From positions 1-64,000 of the forward strand of contig JAQUYD010000003.1 in NCBI GenBank assembly GCA_028692035.1: a stretch of DNA of 64,000 nucleotides, given 5' to 3'. The translations under genes and the position numbers were made by a program. Numbering within the stretch: position 1 is the stretch's first letter; the number at the start of each line of letters is the position of its first letter. This document shows, in pieces, positions 25,369 through 37,412 of this stretch. The notes beneath the pieces were generated by a model. It was not told the DNA's origin. It did not search any database and saw only the letters and a program-made list of their open reading frames with translations. Source of the DNA: Oscillospiraceae bacterium (GTDB lineage Bacteria > Bacillota > Clostridia > Oscillospirales > Ruminococcaceae).

Positions 25369-25797
25369 ATGAACTTTAAAATGCGTGTATTCTTCTTTAA
25401 GACAGAGGGTGTCGCAGAAGAACTGATGGAACAGCTCTCCCGCGAATACCGCGTAAAAGCGGATCAGATCCCCCCTGCTTACCCAGTTGAAAACGAAAAG
25501 TTGATCCTGGTCTGCATTGACGACGGCGCTGCGAAACCGAAAAAAGCGCTGGTTGATTTTTGCCGGAATCTGGACAATGCCAGATGTCAAAACGTGGCCT
25601 TCAGCTCCACCAGCAAGGGTGGCGTAGAGGCTGCCAAAGAACTGTCCGACATCATCCGTTCCAACAACATCAATGTTGTTGACGAGCCGCACCTCATCCC
25701 GGTAAAATCTGGCCTGTTCGGGTCCAAGGTTACCGATGAGAGCGTTTCCGATGTCAAGATCTGGGCAAAACACATCATCGATATCATCCATCAGTAA
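25369..25797 (+). CDS. flavodoxin-fold-like hypothetical protein
   Basis: A 142-residue soluble protein; the ATG at 25369 follows TTGGAGG. Alternating strands and helices, with a strand-ending KLILVCIDDGAAKPKKALVD and CQNVAFSSTSKGGVEAAKEL, suggest a flavodoxin-like alpha/beta sandwich. The classical phosphate-binding loop (T/S-x-T-G-N-T) is absent, so FMN binding is doubtful. The gene has its own promoter and a strong terminator, and A+T-rich upstream DNA typical of well-expressed genes. Function unknown. Confidence 0.6.
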   Translation: MNFKMRVFFFKTEGVAEELMEQLSREYRVKADQIPPAYPVENEKLILVCIDDGAAKPKKALVDFCRNLDNARCQNVAFSSTSKGGVEAAKELSDIIRSNNINVVDEPHLIPVKSGLFGSKVTDESVSDVKIWAKHIIDIIHQ

Positions 25798-25800
25798 TCC

Positions 25801-25849
25801 AAGCATATAAAAAAGCGCTCGGTTTCGCCGGGCGCTTTTTTATATGCTT
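25801..25849. terminator. long bidirectional terminator
   Basis: AAGCATATAAAAAAGCGC pairs exactly with the 18 bases at 25832-25849, and the hairpin is closed by CTCGG/CCGGG-type pairing. It begins 3 bp after the stop codon. Confidence 0.85.
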
Positions 25850-25905
25850 TTACAGGATTTGCGGCATTTTTTGCAATAAAATCCAAAAATACTTTATAAA
25901 AGTGA

Positions 25906-25934
25906 TTGTTTTATGTGAAAATATTTTTTATACT
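25906..25934 (+). promoter_or_regulatory. sigma-A type promoter for the YitT-family gene
   Basis: TTGTTT and TATACT, 17 bp apart, 39 bp before the ATG at 25974. Confidence 0.65.
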
Positions 25935-25973
25935 GGTACCAAACGAATCCTGTTTTGAGGGAGGATCTTTTTT

Positions 25974-26819
25974 ATGAACCGAAAGCTGCGTGATTTTCTG
26001 TTGATGACAGGCGGCACCATCCTTGTGGCCATCGGCCTGTACTATTTTAAAATGCCCAACCACTTTTCAACCGGCGGCGTTTCCGGCATTTCCATCATCC
26101 TCGGCAGATTGATCCCAGATCTTTCGACCGGTACAATCAACCTGCTGATCAATATGCTGCTCCTTTTGCTGGGCTTTTTGATTTTTGGGAAGGGCTTTGG
26201 CGTTAAAACCGCCTATTCCAGTATGCTGATGTCCGGCATCGTCTGGGTGCTGGAGCGGATTCAGCCAATGAACGCCCCCTTTACCAGCGAGCCGCTGCTG
26301 GAGCTTTTTTTTGCGGTGGGCCTTCCCGCCGTGGGTTCCGCCATCCTTTTTAACATCGGCGCCTCTACCGGCGGCACCGACATCATTGCCATGATTGTCA
26401 GAAAATTCAGCAGCGTCGATATCGGCAAAGCACTCTTTATCAGCGACTGTGTGATTGTCATCACCGCCTGTTTTGTCTTTGGTATGCAGACCGGGCTGTT
26501 TTCCATCATGGGTCTGGTCCTGAAAACGCTGGTGGTCGACATGGTCATTGAATCGATCAACCTGTCCAAATTTTTTACCATCATCACCAGCAACCCGGAA
26601 CCCATCGCCAAATATATCAATGAAACCCTCAAGCGCGGTGCGACCATCGAGCTGGCAGAAGGATCCTATAGCCACGCAAAACGCTATATCATCCTCACAG
26701 CCACCCGCCGGCACCAGGCTGTGGCGCTGCGCAGCTATGCCCGCCAGGTGGATCCCCACTCGTTTATTATGATTACAAACTCCAGCGAAATCATTGGCAA
26801 AGGATTTCGCGAACATTAG
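25974..26819 (+). CDS. YitT family membrane protein
   Basis: A 281-residue protein with five to six helices followed by a soluble DUF2179-type C-terminus. Family signatures: HFSTGGVSGISIILG, FNIGASTGGTDIIAMIVRK, and the end ITNSSEIIGKGF. YitT proteins are very common in Firmicutes with no firmly assigned substrate. GAGGGAGG precedes the ATG. Single-gene unit between a promoter and a terminator. Confidence 0.9.
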   Translation: MNRKLRDFLLMTGGTILVAIGLYYFKMPNHFSTGGVSGISIILGRLIPDLSTGTINLLINMLLLLLGFLIFGKGFGVKTAYSSMLMSGIVWVLERIQPMNAPFTSEPLLELFFAVGLPAVGSAILFNIGASTGGTDIIAMIVRKFSSVDIGKALFISDCVIVITACFVFGMQTGLFSIMGLVLKTLVVDMVIESINLSKFFTIITSNPEPIAKYINETLKRGATIELAEGSYSHAKRYIILTATRRHQAVALRSYARQVDPHSFIMITNSSEIIGKGFREH

Positions 26820-26830
26820 ATTCGATCAGA

Positions 26831-26864
26831 AAGCGCCGGAAAACCGGCGCTTCTTCTTTTTTTT
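26831..26864 (+). terminator. rho-independent terminator
   Basis: AAGCGCCGG, loop AAAA, CCGGCGCTT, then a T-rich tract. Starts 11 bp after the YitT-family stop codon. Confidence 0.85.
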
Positions 26865-26876
26865 GGCAGGGTTTTG

Positions 26877-26885
26877 TGGTATACT
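26877..26885 (+). promoter_or_regulatory. extended -10 promoter of the GntR gene
   Basis: TGGTATACT contains a TG-extended -10 with no clear -35. It lies just after the preceding terminator and upstream of the leader hairpin. Confidence 0.5.
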
Positions 26886-26905
26886 AAAAGTACCATTTAA
26901 ACCGA

Positions 26906-26941
26906 ACAAAAGGTTCCATCCGGTTCGATGGAACCTTTTGT
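26906..26941 (+). promoter_or_regulatory. perfect leader hairpin before the GntR gene
   Basis: ACAAAAGGTTCCATC pairs exactly with GATGGAACCTTTTGT around a 6-nt CGGTTC loop, and outer GAACA/TGTTC-like sequence extends the symmetry. It starts about 20 bp after the -10 and 40 bp before the ATG. It could be a GntR autoregulatory operator or an RNA attenuator; no strong T tract follows, which argues against simple termination. Confidence 0.6.
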
Positions 26942-26981
26942 ATTGTTCTAGAATACCATATCGGGAAAAGGGGGTAAAAAC

Positions 26982-27695
26982 ATGGGGATTCCTTTCGGCG
27001 GAGAACTTCCGTTGTACCAACAATTGGCGGAGCTTCTCAAAGAGGAAATTCATGCCGGCCAATACAAACAAGGGCAAAAGCTCCCCACTGAGCTGGAACT
27101 GTGCGACCTATACCATGTCAGCCGCAATACCGTGCGGGGCGCCCTACAGCAACTGGAAAAGGAAAATCTGCTGCTGCGCCAACAGGGCAAAGGGACTTTT
27201 GTCAGCAAAAAAAAGTATAACCACCACATCATCCCCGCTCGCAGCTTTTCTGATATGTGCCGTGAAATCGGTTGCCAGCCGGACGCCAAGGTCATCAAAT
27301 CGGTCATCAAGGATCCGACAGAGGAGGACGTTGCTTTTTTAGACCTGCGCCCCGAGGCGAAAATCATCGCCATTGAGCGCATTCGCTATACTGATGGCGT
27401 ACCTGTCGAGCTGGAAATCTCCCATTTTCCTGAAACGTTTTCTTTTTTGCTGGATGAGGATCTAAATCACTGTTCGATGCTGGGCCTGCTGCGAGAAAAC
27501 TACGGGATTTGGTTTACGAAATCCCGCATCTCCCTTGAGGTCACCTTCGCCTCCTACGAAATGTCCCACTACCTGTCTTTGCAAAAGGATTACCCGCTGC
27601 TGCTCATCAACAGCGAATTAAGCGACCAGAACGGAACGCCCGGCTGCCGCTGCGTCCAGTATGTGGTGGGGGATAAATTCAAAATGATCCTATAA
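26982..27695 (+). CDS. GntR/HutC family transcriptional regulator
   Basis: A 237-residue regulator. The N-terminal winged helix includes LPLYQQLAELLKEEIHAGQY and LCDLYHVSRNTVRGALQQLE (recognition helix), then the wing QQGKGTFVSKKK. The C-terminal UTRA domain contains IIAIERIRYTDGVPVELEIS and senses a small ligand, often a sugar phosphate or amino acid. AAGGGGG precedes the ATG. The nearest downstream gene, 117 bp on, encodes an aldehyde dehydrogenase, but control of it is not shown. Confidence 0.9.
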   Translation: MGIPFGGELPLYQQLAELLKEEIHAGQYKQGQKLPTELELCDLYHVSRNTVRGALQQLEKENLLLRQQGKGTFVSKKKYNHHIIPARSFSDMCREIGCQPDAKVIKSVIKDPTEEDVAFLDLRPEAKIIAIERIRYTDGVPVELEISHFPETFSFLLDEDLNHCSMLGLLRENYGIWFTKSRISLEVTFASYEMSHYLSLQKDYPLLLINSELSDQNGTPGCRCVQYVVGDKFKMIL

Positions 27696-27812
27696 CCACG
27701 CGGAGCTGTTTTGCCTGTATGAGAGAGACTTTCTGTTTTTTGACGGTCGATTCTGAAAAGAGAAACCAGCAGTGGCCAATTGGATTTGCTGTTGGATCAT
27801 AAGGAGCGGATC

Positions 27813-29195
27813 ATGAACTATCAATCGATTTTACAAAGCCAACAGGCTTTTTTCGCAAGTGGCGCGACCTTGCCGCCGGATTACCGGGAAACGGTCCTGG
27901 CCCTGTTGGAGGGCGCGATCCAAAGCCGGCGGGAACAAATTGAAGCCGCGTTGGCGGCGGATTTGGGAAAATCCCGGCAGGAGGCGTACACCACTGAAAT
28001 CGCCATTGTTCTGGGGGAACTGCGTTATGCCCGCCGGAATTTAAAAAAATGGACCCGCGCCAAAAAAGCGCCCGCCTCCTTGTCCCTTTGGCCGGGGACC
28101 CAGCAGATCAGCCCGGCCCCTTATGGATGTGTGTTGATCCTGGCGCCCTGGAATTACCCGTTCCAGTTGTGCCTTTCTCCGCTGGTCAGCGCGCTGGCGG
28201 CGGGAAACTGCGCGGTGGTTAAGCCCTCCGAGCTGGCGGGTCAAACGGCCCTAGCCATCTGCGCGCTGTTGGAGGAGGTTTTTTCTCCAGAATATGTCTC
28301 GGTCTGCCTGGGCGAGGCGGATACTGCCGCGGCCCTGACCGCTCTGCCCTTTGACAAGATCTTTTTCACCGGCAGCGGCGCAGTGGGTAAAAAGGTGCTG
28401 GCCGCCGCCGCAAAAAACCTGACGCCGGTCACTTTGGAATTGGGCGGGAAAAGCCCCTGTATCGTGGACGCTTCCGCTGATCTTCGGGCGGCGGCCCGGC
28501 GGATCATGTGGGGAAAAATCCTCAACTGTGGGCAGACCTGTGTGGCGCCGGACTATGTGCTGGTCCACCGGTCGGTCAAAGAAGCGTTTGTCCGCCAGTG
28601 CCGGGCCGCACTGGAAGAATTCCTCGGCGTCAACCCGCTGGCCAGCCCCGATTACGGGCATATTATCAACAAAGCCCATTACCAGCGGCTGTTGGGCCTT
28701 TTGGATGGCCGCAAGATCCTATTCGGCCGGGAAACGGATGCCCCGTCCCTGCGCCTGTCCCCCACTCTGGTGGATGAGCCTGACCTGGACGACCCGCTGA
28801 TGCAAGAAGAGATCTTCGGCCCCATCCTGCCGGTTCTGCCCTTTGATTCATTGGAGCAGGCAGTTGGGATCGTCCTGCGCCACCCAAATCCGCTGGCAGC
28901 CTACTTTTTCGCCCGGGATAAAAAAGCGGTCGCGGCCCTGCGCCATTCTTTTGGCTACGGTGGCTGCTGTATCAACGACACAATCCTGCACCTAGCCTCT
29001 CCCCGCCTTCCCTTTGGCGGCATCGGCCAAAGCGGCATGGGGGAAAGCCACGGCCAATACGGGTTTTGGACCTTTTCCCACCGCCAGGGGTGTTACCGAC
29101 GGCTGGGAGGATGGGAACTTCCGCTCCGGTATCCGCCCTATACGGAAAAAAAGCTGCGTTGGACTGAAAAAGTGATGAATTTGTTTTCATTTTAA
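27813..29195 (+). CDS. aldehyde dehydrogenase (class 3 / fatty aldehyde type)
   Basis: A 460-residue NAD(P)-dependent aldehyde oxidiser. The ATG at 27813 follows AAGGAGCGG. The core contains LILAPWNYPFQLCLSPLVSA, FFTGSGAVGKKV (cofactor loop), the base Glu in TLELGGKSPCIVD and catalytic Cys243 in NCGQTCVAPDYVL. Length and N-terminus match the shorter class 3 group rather than the 490-residue class. The C-terminus (KKLRWTEKVMNLFSF) ends in a short amphipathic segment that could touch the membrane. Confidence 0.9.
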   Translation: MNYQSILQSQQAFFASGATLPPDYRETVLALLEGAIQSRREQIEAALAADLGKSRQEAYTTEIAIVLGELRYARRNLKKWTRAKKAPASLSLWPGTQQISPAPYGCVLILAPWNYPFQLCLSPLVSALAAGNCAVVKPSELAGQTALAICALLEEVFSPEYVSVCLGEADTAAALTALPFDKIFFTGSGAVGKKVLAAAAKNLTPVTLELGGKSPCIVDASADLRAAARRIMWGKILNCGQTCVAPDYVLVHRSVKEAFVRQCRAALEEFLGVNPLASPDYGHIINKAHYQRLLGLLDGRKILFGRETDAPSLRLSPTLVDEPDLDDPLMQEEIFGPILPVLPFDSLEQAVGIVLRHPNPLAAYFFARDKKAVAALRHSFGYGGCCINDTILHLASPRLPFGGIGQSGMGESHGQYGFWTFSHRQGCYRRLGGWELPLRYPPYTEKKLRWTEKVMNLFSF

Positions 29196-29307
29196 CAGTT
29201 TTTCCCGTGCATTTTTTAACAATTATACGTTTCCTACAAAAAAGAGGGGGCTTTTGCTGTTACTCTTCCGAAAATGCCTCTCTTGCCCAATTTTAGCATG
29301 GATTTTA

Positions 29308-29336
29308 TTGTTTTTTTGGCTCATCTCCTGTAAAAT
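29308..29336 (+). promoter_or_regulatory. V-ATPase operon promoter
   Basis: TTGTTT and TAAAAT, 17 bp apart, about 100 bp before the first V-ATPase gene. The gap 29196-29434 also holds an imperfect inverted repeat (29244-29282) that may end the aldehyde dehydrogenase transcript. Confidence 0.55.
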
Positions 29337-29434
29337 GCTAAGGTGGAGATATTTGAAAGCTCTTTTCTGGGGGAAGCCCCGTAAGATAAAGAACATCTCT
29401 GATTTTTAATTTATTCTGGATCGGTGGTGATAAA

Positions 29435-29743
29435 ATGGGACAGGATACAATTCAGGCAATCCGCGACGCGGAACAGAAAGCGGATCAGATCGAACAGCAA
29501 ATGGCTGCGGAATGTGCCACAATTTTGGCGCAGGCCCGCAGCCTGGCCGAAAAAGAGACCGGTGAGATGACCGCCAGCATCCGCGCAGACGGCCAGCAAA
29601 TTTTACAACGGGCACGCCTGCAGGCGGAGGAATCGCTGGCGCAGGCGGCAGTCCAGGCGGAGTCTGAGATCCAGACGATGCGGGCCGGCGCCGCCGCCAA
29701 AAAGGAAGAAGCCATCCGGATGATCCTATCCGAATTGATTTAG
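29435..29743 (+). CDS. ntpF: V-type ATPase peripheral stalk subunit (G/H type)
   Basis: A 102-residue, almost wholly helical protein with Ala/Glu/Gln heptads (AIRDAEQKADQIEQQMAAEC and onwards), the pattern of the short stalk subunit that pairs with subunit E to hold the catalytic head still. The length and first position in the operon match NtpF of Enterococcus. The start codon follows GGTGGTG. Subunit I follows after 36 bp. Confidence 0.8.
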   Translation: MGQDTIQAIRDAEQKADQIEQQMAAECATILAQARSLAEKETGEMTASIRADGQQILQRARLQAEESLAQAAVQAESEIQTMRAGAAAKKEEAIRMILSELI

Positions 29744-29779
29744 CTCACACGATTATCCAGAAAGGAGGCCTCTTATACT

Positions 29780-32282
<2,503 letters not shown>

Positions 32283-32335
32283 TCGGCTTGCCTTATGAAG
32301 CAGATTCCCAATATGATAATAAGGAGAGCCGGCAT

Positions 32336-32932
32336 ATGACAGGATTAGAGAAAATCACCACCCAAATCATCGACGATGCCAAGGCCAGCGCCCAAAAGGC
32401 TAGGACCACGGCAGAGGAAGAAGCGGCTAAGATCCTGGCGTCGGCAAAGGCACAGCGGGAGGCGCAAGCCCAGCAGCAGTCGGAGGAAACCCAGGCGCAA
32501 GCGGCGGCGATCGCCGCCCATGCCCAATCCGGTGCGGCGTTAAAAAAGCGCCAGATCCTGCTGGCCGCCAAACAGCAAATTATCTCCGAAACCATCCAGG
32601 CCGCCCAGGAATCCTTGTTGGCCCTGGACGGAGACGCCTATTTCAGCCTGATTTTTAAAATGGCCGGTAAATTTGCACTTCCCCAGCAGGGCAAACTGAT
32701 CTTAAATGATCGGGACTTAGCCCGTGCACCCAAGGACTTTGACGCACGGCTGAAGGCCGCCGTGGAAGCGATCCCCGGCGCCGCCCTTTCCCTGTCCGGC
32801 GAAACCCGCCCCATCAACGGCGGCTTTGTGTTGGATTATGATGGGATCGAGGAAAACTGTTCGTTTGAAGCTTTGTTTTATTCCAGCCAGGAGGCTTTGC
32901 AGGATAAGGTTCAAGAATTTTTGTTCCAGTAA
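32336..32932 (+). CDS. ntpE: V-type ATPase subunit E (peripheral stalk)
   Basis: A 198-residue subunit. The ATG at 32336 follows AAGGAGAG; an upstream TTG is not favoured. The N-terminal 100 residues are a continuous Ala/Gln/Glu-rich helix (MTGLEKITTQIIDDAKASAQ) that pairs with the G/H stalk. The C-terminal globular part ends FEALFYSSQEALQDKVQEFL and caps the A3B3 head. Confidence 0.88.
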   Translation: MTGLEKITTQIIDDAKASAQKARTTAEEEAAKILASAKAQREAQAQQQSEETQAQAAAIAAHAQSGAALKKRQILLAAKQQIISETIQAAQESLLALDGDAYFSLIFKMAGKFALPQQGKLILNDRDLARAPKDFDARLKAAVEAIPGAALSLSGETRPINGGFVLDYDGIEENCSFEALFYSSQEALQDKVQEFLFQ

Positions 32933-32944
32933 GGAGGTTGGATG

Positions 32945-33916
32945 ATGGCGAAACCCGATTATATCTATGCGGTAGCCCGCATCCGCGCCAAGGAGCTTTC
33001 ATGCTTTGGCTCTTCCACCTTGGAGCAGCTGATGGCCTGTAAAACGCATGATGAATGTATCCGTATGCTAAACGAAAAGGGCTGGGGCAACGGCTCTGCC
33101 GGTCAAACGCCCGAATCCCTGCTGGAAGGCGAACGAAACAAAACCTGGGAGCAGCTGCGGGAACTGGTCGAGGATATGCATGTGTTCGACGTGTTTTTGT
33201 ACGCCAACGACTATCACAACCTGAAAGCCGCGATTAAGGAAAGCTACGCGCCTTCCCATGGGGCGGATATCTACAATCCCAATGGAACCATCGACCCATT
33301 GGTGTTCCGGCAGGCGGCGGAAGCTCATGATTTTTCCGCTCTCCCCGAGCAGATGGGCGACGCTGCGGAAGAAGCTTGGAGCGCCCTGCGGGAAACCGGC
33401 GACGGGCAGCTTTGCGATGTAATCATCGACCGCTCCGCGCTGGAGGCGATCCTCGCCGCTGGCAAAGCCGCCGATGATCCGTTGCTGGCATTTTACGCCG
33501 AACATACGGTGGCTACTGCCAATATCAAAACCGCTGTCCGTTGCCAAAAAACCGGAAAATCCCTGGATTTCCTGCGGCGGGCGCTGGCCCCCTGCGACAC
33601 CCTGGACGTTTCCCAGCTGGCTGCTGCCGCTGTGGAACCGGTCGGCGCGATCGGTGACTATTTGGGCCGTACCTGCTATGAGGGCGCGGCGGAGGCTTTA
33701 AGCCAATCCGCTTCCGCGTTTGAGCGCTGGTGTGACAACCGGCTGATCGAGATGATCCAGCCTCAGAAATATGCGACCAATACCATTGGACCCCTTGCCG
33801 CCTGGCTGCTAGCGAGGGAAAACGAGATCAAAACCGTCCGTATTCTTCTCTCCGGCAAACGAAACGGGCTTTCGGACGATGCGATTCGGGAAAGGTTAAG
33901 GGAAATGTATGTATAA
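32945..33916 (+). CDS. ntpC: V-type ATPase subunit C (rotor-ring adaptor)
   Basis: A 323-residue AC39/subunit d-type protein linking the central shaft to the K ring. It starts AKPDYIYAVARIRAKELSCF and repeats the pattern DVFLYANDYHNLKAAIKESY of the family. Two adjacent ATG codons (32942, 32945) are possible; the second has better spacing to AAGGAGG. The stop overlaps subunit F by 8 bp. Confidence 0.88.
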   Translation: MAKPDYIYAVARIRAKELSCFGSSTLEQLMACKTHDECIRMLNEKGWGNGSAGQTPESLLEGERNKTWEQLRELVEDMHVFDVFLYANDYHNLKAAIKESYAPSHGADIYNPNGTIDPLVFRQAAEAHDFSALPEQMGDAAEEAWSALRETGDGQLCDVIIDRSALEAILAAGKAADDPLLAFYAEHTVATANIKTAVRCQKTGKSLDFLRRALAPCDTLDVSQLAAAAVEPVGAIGDYLGRTCYEGAAEALSQSASAFERWCDNRLIEMIQPQKYATNTIGPLAAWLLARENEIKTVRILLSGKRNGLSDDAIRERLREMYV

Positions 33917-34232
33917 GATTGCAGTTTTAGGCGACCGCGACAGCATTTATGGGTTTGCCGCACTGGGTCTGGATACCTACCCTGTCTACGACCCGACCGA
34001 TGCGGTCCGGACGCTGCGGCGCCTGGCGGAAGGAAACTACGCGGTCATTTATATCACGGAGGCACTGGCTGCCGAGATTGATGAGGAGCTGGCCCGTTAC
34101 CGCTCCCAGCAGCTGCCTGCCATTATCCTGATTCCCGGCGTGTCCGGCAATACGGGCAGGGGAATCGCCGGCGTGAAACGCTCGGTGGAGCAGGCCGTTG
34201 GCTCCGACATCATTTTTGGCAATGATAACTAA
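33909..34232 (+). CDS. ntpG: V-type ATPase subunit F (central shaft)
   Basis: A 107-residue Rossmann-like small subunit that sits on the D shaft: MYKIAVLGDRDSIYGFAALG at the start and VIYITEALAAEIDEELARYR further on are typical. The gene starts inside the end of subunit C. It corresponds to NtpG in the Enterococcus naming. Confidence 0.88.
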   Translation: MYKIAVLGDRDSIYGFAALGLDTYPVYDPTDAVRTLRRLAEGNYAVIYITEALAAEIDEELARYRSQQLPAIILIPGVSGNTGRGIAGVKRSVEQAVGSDIIFGNDN

Positions 34233-34254
34233 CAAAAGAAGCAGGTGAAAATAC

Positions 34255-36027
34255 ATGAGCAAAGGTACCATTAAAAAAGTTGCCGGTCCTCTGGTCATCG
34301 CACAAGGAATGCGCGACGCAAACATGTACGACGTTTGCCGTGTCAGCGACCAGCGCCTGATCGGTGAGATCATCGAGATCCATGGCGATCAGGCGTCGGT
34401 ACAGGTTTATGAAGAGACCTCTGGCTTAGGCCCCGGCGAACCTGTAGAGTCCACCGGCGCCCCTTTGAGCGTTGAACTGGGCCCCGGTCTGATCGGTAGC
34501 ATCTTCGACGGCATCCAGCGCCCGCTGGAAACCATCATGGAGGTTTCCGGGAACAATTTGCAGCGCGGTGTAGAGGTTCCCTCTTTAAGCCGCGAAAAAA
34601 TCTGGCATTTCACCCCCTGTGTCAAGGCGGGCGACCGGGTAGTTGGCGGCGATATCATCGGTACTGTGCAGGAAACCAAGATCGTCTCCCATAAAATCAT
34701 GGTGCCCAACGGCATCATCGGCACCGTTCAGTCCATTGAAGAGGGCGATTTTACCATCACCCAGGCTGTGGCGTCGGTAGAAAACGAAAATGGCGGCGAG
34801 TCGGCCCTGACCCTGATGCAGAGCTGGCCGGTGCGAAAAGGCCGCCCTTATAAGGAAAAACTTCCGCCCGACATGCCCCTGGTCACCGGCCAGCGGGTCA
34901 TCGACACCCTGTTCCCCATCGCCAAAGGCGGCGTGGCAGCGGTTCCCGGCCCCTTCGGATCCGGCAAGACTGTGGTGCAGCATCAGCTGGCCAAATGGGC
35001 GGAGGCGGACATTGTCGTCTACATCGGCTGCGGCGAGCGCGGCAACGAAATGACCGACGTTTTAAATGAATTTCCTGAATTGAAGGACCCCAAAACCGGC
35101 TATTCTTTGATGGAACGGACCGTTTTGATCGCCAACACTTCTGATATGCCCGTTGCGGCCCGTGAGGCGTCTATCTACACCGGTATCACCATCGCTGAAT
35201 ATTTCCGTGACATGGGTTACTCGGTGGCGCTGATGGCCGACTCCACCTCCCGCTGGGCGGAAGCGCTGCGCGAGATGTCTGGCCGTTTGGAAGAAATGCC
35301 CGGCGAGGAAGGCTATCCCGCCTACCTGGGCAGCCGCTTGGCGCAGTTCTATGAGCGCGCCGGCCGGGTGGTCGCGCTGGGGCAGCAGGGCCGTGAAGGC
35401 GCTCTGAGTGTCATCGGCGCCGTATCGCCCCCTGGCGGTGACATCTCCGAGCCGGTCGCCCAGGCGACCCTGCGGATCGTAAAGGTGTTTTGGAGCCTAG
35501 ATTCGGCGCTGGCTTACGCCCGCCACTTCCCGGCGATCAACTGGCTGACCAGCTACTCGCTGTATGCCGACAGCACCGCCAAATGGTTCAACGGCAACGT
35601 CCATGAGGACTGGGCCGGGCTCAAGCAGCAGCTGATGCGCCTGTTGCAGGAAGAGGCCGAGTTGGACGAGATCGTGAAGCTGGTCGGTATGGACGCCCTG
35701 TCCCCCGCCGACCGCCTGAAGCTGGAGGCCGCTCGCTCCATTCGGGAGGACTTTTTGCATCAGGACGCGTTCCATGAAATCGACACCTATACTTCTTTGG
35801 AAAAACAGTACGCCATGATGAAGCTGGTATTGGTATTCTATCAGTCCACTGTCAACGCCTTGAAAGCGGGTATCAGCATCGAGGATCTGGTAAAGCTGTC
35901 CATCCGGGAGAGGATCGGCCGCTTTAAATACATGCCAGAGGACGAGATCGCCAAAGAATTTGACGCCATCGTACTGGAAATGAACAAAGAAATTGAAGAA
36001 CTTTCCCAGAAGAAGGAGGACTTCTAA
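34255..36027 (+). CDS. ntpA: V-type ATPase catalytic subunit A
   Basis: A 590-residue nucleotide-hydrolysing subunit. The P-loop is GPFGSGKT (residues 232-239), and GERGNEM and [20 protein letters not shown] complete the catalytic site. The insertion between the beta-barrel and the ATPase core (about residues 110-185) that distinguishes V/A-type A subunits from F-type beta is present. The ATG follows AGCAGGTG. It overlaps subunit B by one base (TAATG). Confidence 0.97.
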   Translation: MSKGTIKKVAGPLVIAQGMRDANMYDVCRVSDQRLIGEIIEIHGDQASVQVYEETSGLGPGEPVESTGAPLSVELGPGLIGSIFDGIQRPLETIMEVSGNNLQRGVEVPSLSREKIWHFTPCVKAGDRVVGGDIIGTVQETKIVSHKIMVPNGIIGTVQSIEEGDFTITQAVASVENENGGESALTLMQSWPVRKGRPYKEKLPPDMPLVTGQRVIDTLFPIAKGGVAAVPGPFGSGKTVVQHQLAKWAEADIVVYIGCGERGNEMTDVLNEFPELKDPKTGYSLMERTVLIANTSDMPVAAREASIYTGITIAEYFRDMGYSVALMADSTSRWAEALREMSGRLEEMPGEEGYPAYLGSRLAQFYERAGRVVALGQQGREGALSVIGAVSPPGGDISEPVAQATLRIVKVFWSLDSALAYARHFPAINWLTSYSLYADSTAKWFNGNVHEDWAGLKQQLMRLLQEEAELDEIVKLVGMDALSPADRLKLEAARSIREDFLHQDAFHEIDTYTSLEKQYAMMKLVLVFYQSTVNALKAGISIEDLVKLSIRERIGRFKYMPEDEIAKEFDAIVLEMNKEIEELSQKKEDF

Positions 36028-37397
36028 TGCCAAAGGAATACAGAACCATTCAAGAGGTGGCAGGTCCTCTGATGCTGGTGCGGGGCGTGGAAAACGTCAC
36101 CTATAACGAACTGGGCGAGATCGAACTTGCTTCCGGCGAGAAACGCCGTTGCAAGGTGCTGGAGATCGACGGCGGCAACGCCCTGGTCCAGCTGTTTGAG
36201 AACTCCACCGGTATCAACCTGTCCAACAGCAAGGTCCGCTTCTTGGGCCGTCCTATGGAGCTGGGCGTTTCCGAGGACATGCTCAGCCGCGTATTCGACG
36301 GTCTAGGCCGCCCCATCGATGGGGGCCCGGAAATCCTGCCGGAAAAGCGCATGGACATCAACGGCCTGCCCATCAACCCGGCCGCCCGGAACTACCCGCA
36401 GGAGTTCATCCAGACCGGCGTTTCCGCCATTGACGGGCTGAACACGCTGGTTCGCGGCCAAAAGCTGCCGATCTTCTCCGCTTCCGGTCTGCCCCATGCT
36501 AACCTGGCGGCGCAGATCGCCCGGCAGGCAAAGGTGCGCGGCACCACTGAGCCTTTCGCCGTCGTGTTCGCTGCTATGGGTATCACCTTTGAGGAAGCGA
36601 ACTTCTTTATCGAAAGCTTTAAAGAAACCGGTGCTATCGACCGTACCGTTTTGTTTGTCAATCTGGCGAACGACCCGGCTGTCGAGCGTATCGCCACCCC
36701 ACGTATGGCGTTGACCGCTGCGGAATATCTGGCGTTCGAAAAAAACATGCATGTGCTGGTTATCCTCACGGATATTACCAACTATGCAGACTCTCTGCGC
36801 GAGGTTTCCGCTGCGCGGAAAGAGGTTCCCGGCCGCCGCGGTTATCCCGGTTACATGTATACCGACCTGGCGAGCCTGTATGAACGGGCCGGACGGCAGA
36901 AGGGCAAAAACGGTTCTATCACCATGATCCCGATTCTGACCATGCCTGAGGACGACAAGACCCACCCTATCCCCGACCTGACCGGCTACATCACCGAGGG
37001 GCAGATCATTTTAAGCCGTGAGCTGTACCGTAAAGGCGTCACCCCACCTATCGACGTGCTGCCCAGCCTGAGCCGTCTGAAGGATAAGGGCATCGGCGAG
37101 GGGAAAACCCGCGCCGACCACGCCAATACTATGAACCAGCTGTTCGCGGCTTACGCCCGCGGAAAGGACGCGAAGGAACTGATGGTGGTCTTAGGCGAAG
37201 CGGCCCTGACCGATATTGACAAGCTGTACGCCCAGTTTGCCGATGCGTTTGAGGCGGAGTACGTCTCCCAAGGCTATGAAACCAACCGGGACATTGAAGA
37301 AACGCTGGCCATCGGCTGGAAGCTGTTGTCCATCCTGCCGCGGGCAGAACTCAAGCGAATCAAGGACGAATTCCTCGACGAATATTATGGCAAATAA
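36027..37397 (+). CDS. ntpB: V-type ATPase regulatory subunit B
   Basis: A 456-residue non-catalytic partner of subunit A. It has the barrel-plus-core fold but a degenerate P-loop ([10 protein letters not shown] instead of GxxxxGKT), as usual. [20 protein letters not shown] and [14 protein letters not shown] are family landmarks. It begins on the last base of the ntpA stop codon, giving balanced A:B translation. Confidence 0.97.
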   Translation: MPKEYRTIQEVAGPLMLVRGVENVTYNELGEIELASGEKRRCKVLEIDGGNALVQLFENSTGINLSNSKVRFLGRPMELGVSEDMLSRVFDGLGRPIDGGPEILPEKRMDINGLPINPAARNYPQEFIQTGVSAIDGLNTLVRGQKLPIFSASGLPHANLAAQIARQAKVRGTTEPFAVVFAAMGITFEEANFFIESFKETGAIDRTVLFVNLANDPAVERIATPRMALTAAEYLAFEKNMHVLVILTDITNYADSLREVSAARKEVPGRRGYPGYMYTDLASLYERAGRQKGKNGSITMIPILTMPEDDKTHPIPDLTGYITEGQIILSRELYRKGVTPPIDVLPSLSRLKDKGIGEGKTRADHANTMNQLFAAYARGKDAKELMVVLGEAALTDIDKLYAQFADAFEAEYVSQGYETNRDIEETLAIGWKLLSILPRAELKRIKDEFLDEYYGK

Positions 37398-37412
37398 GAG
37401 AGGGGGATTTTC

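Noticed and set aside
36450-36530. V-ATPase subunit B as a broken catalytic subunit because of a degenerate P-loop
   Set aside because: Loss of the P-loop is normal for the regulatory B subunit.
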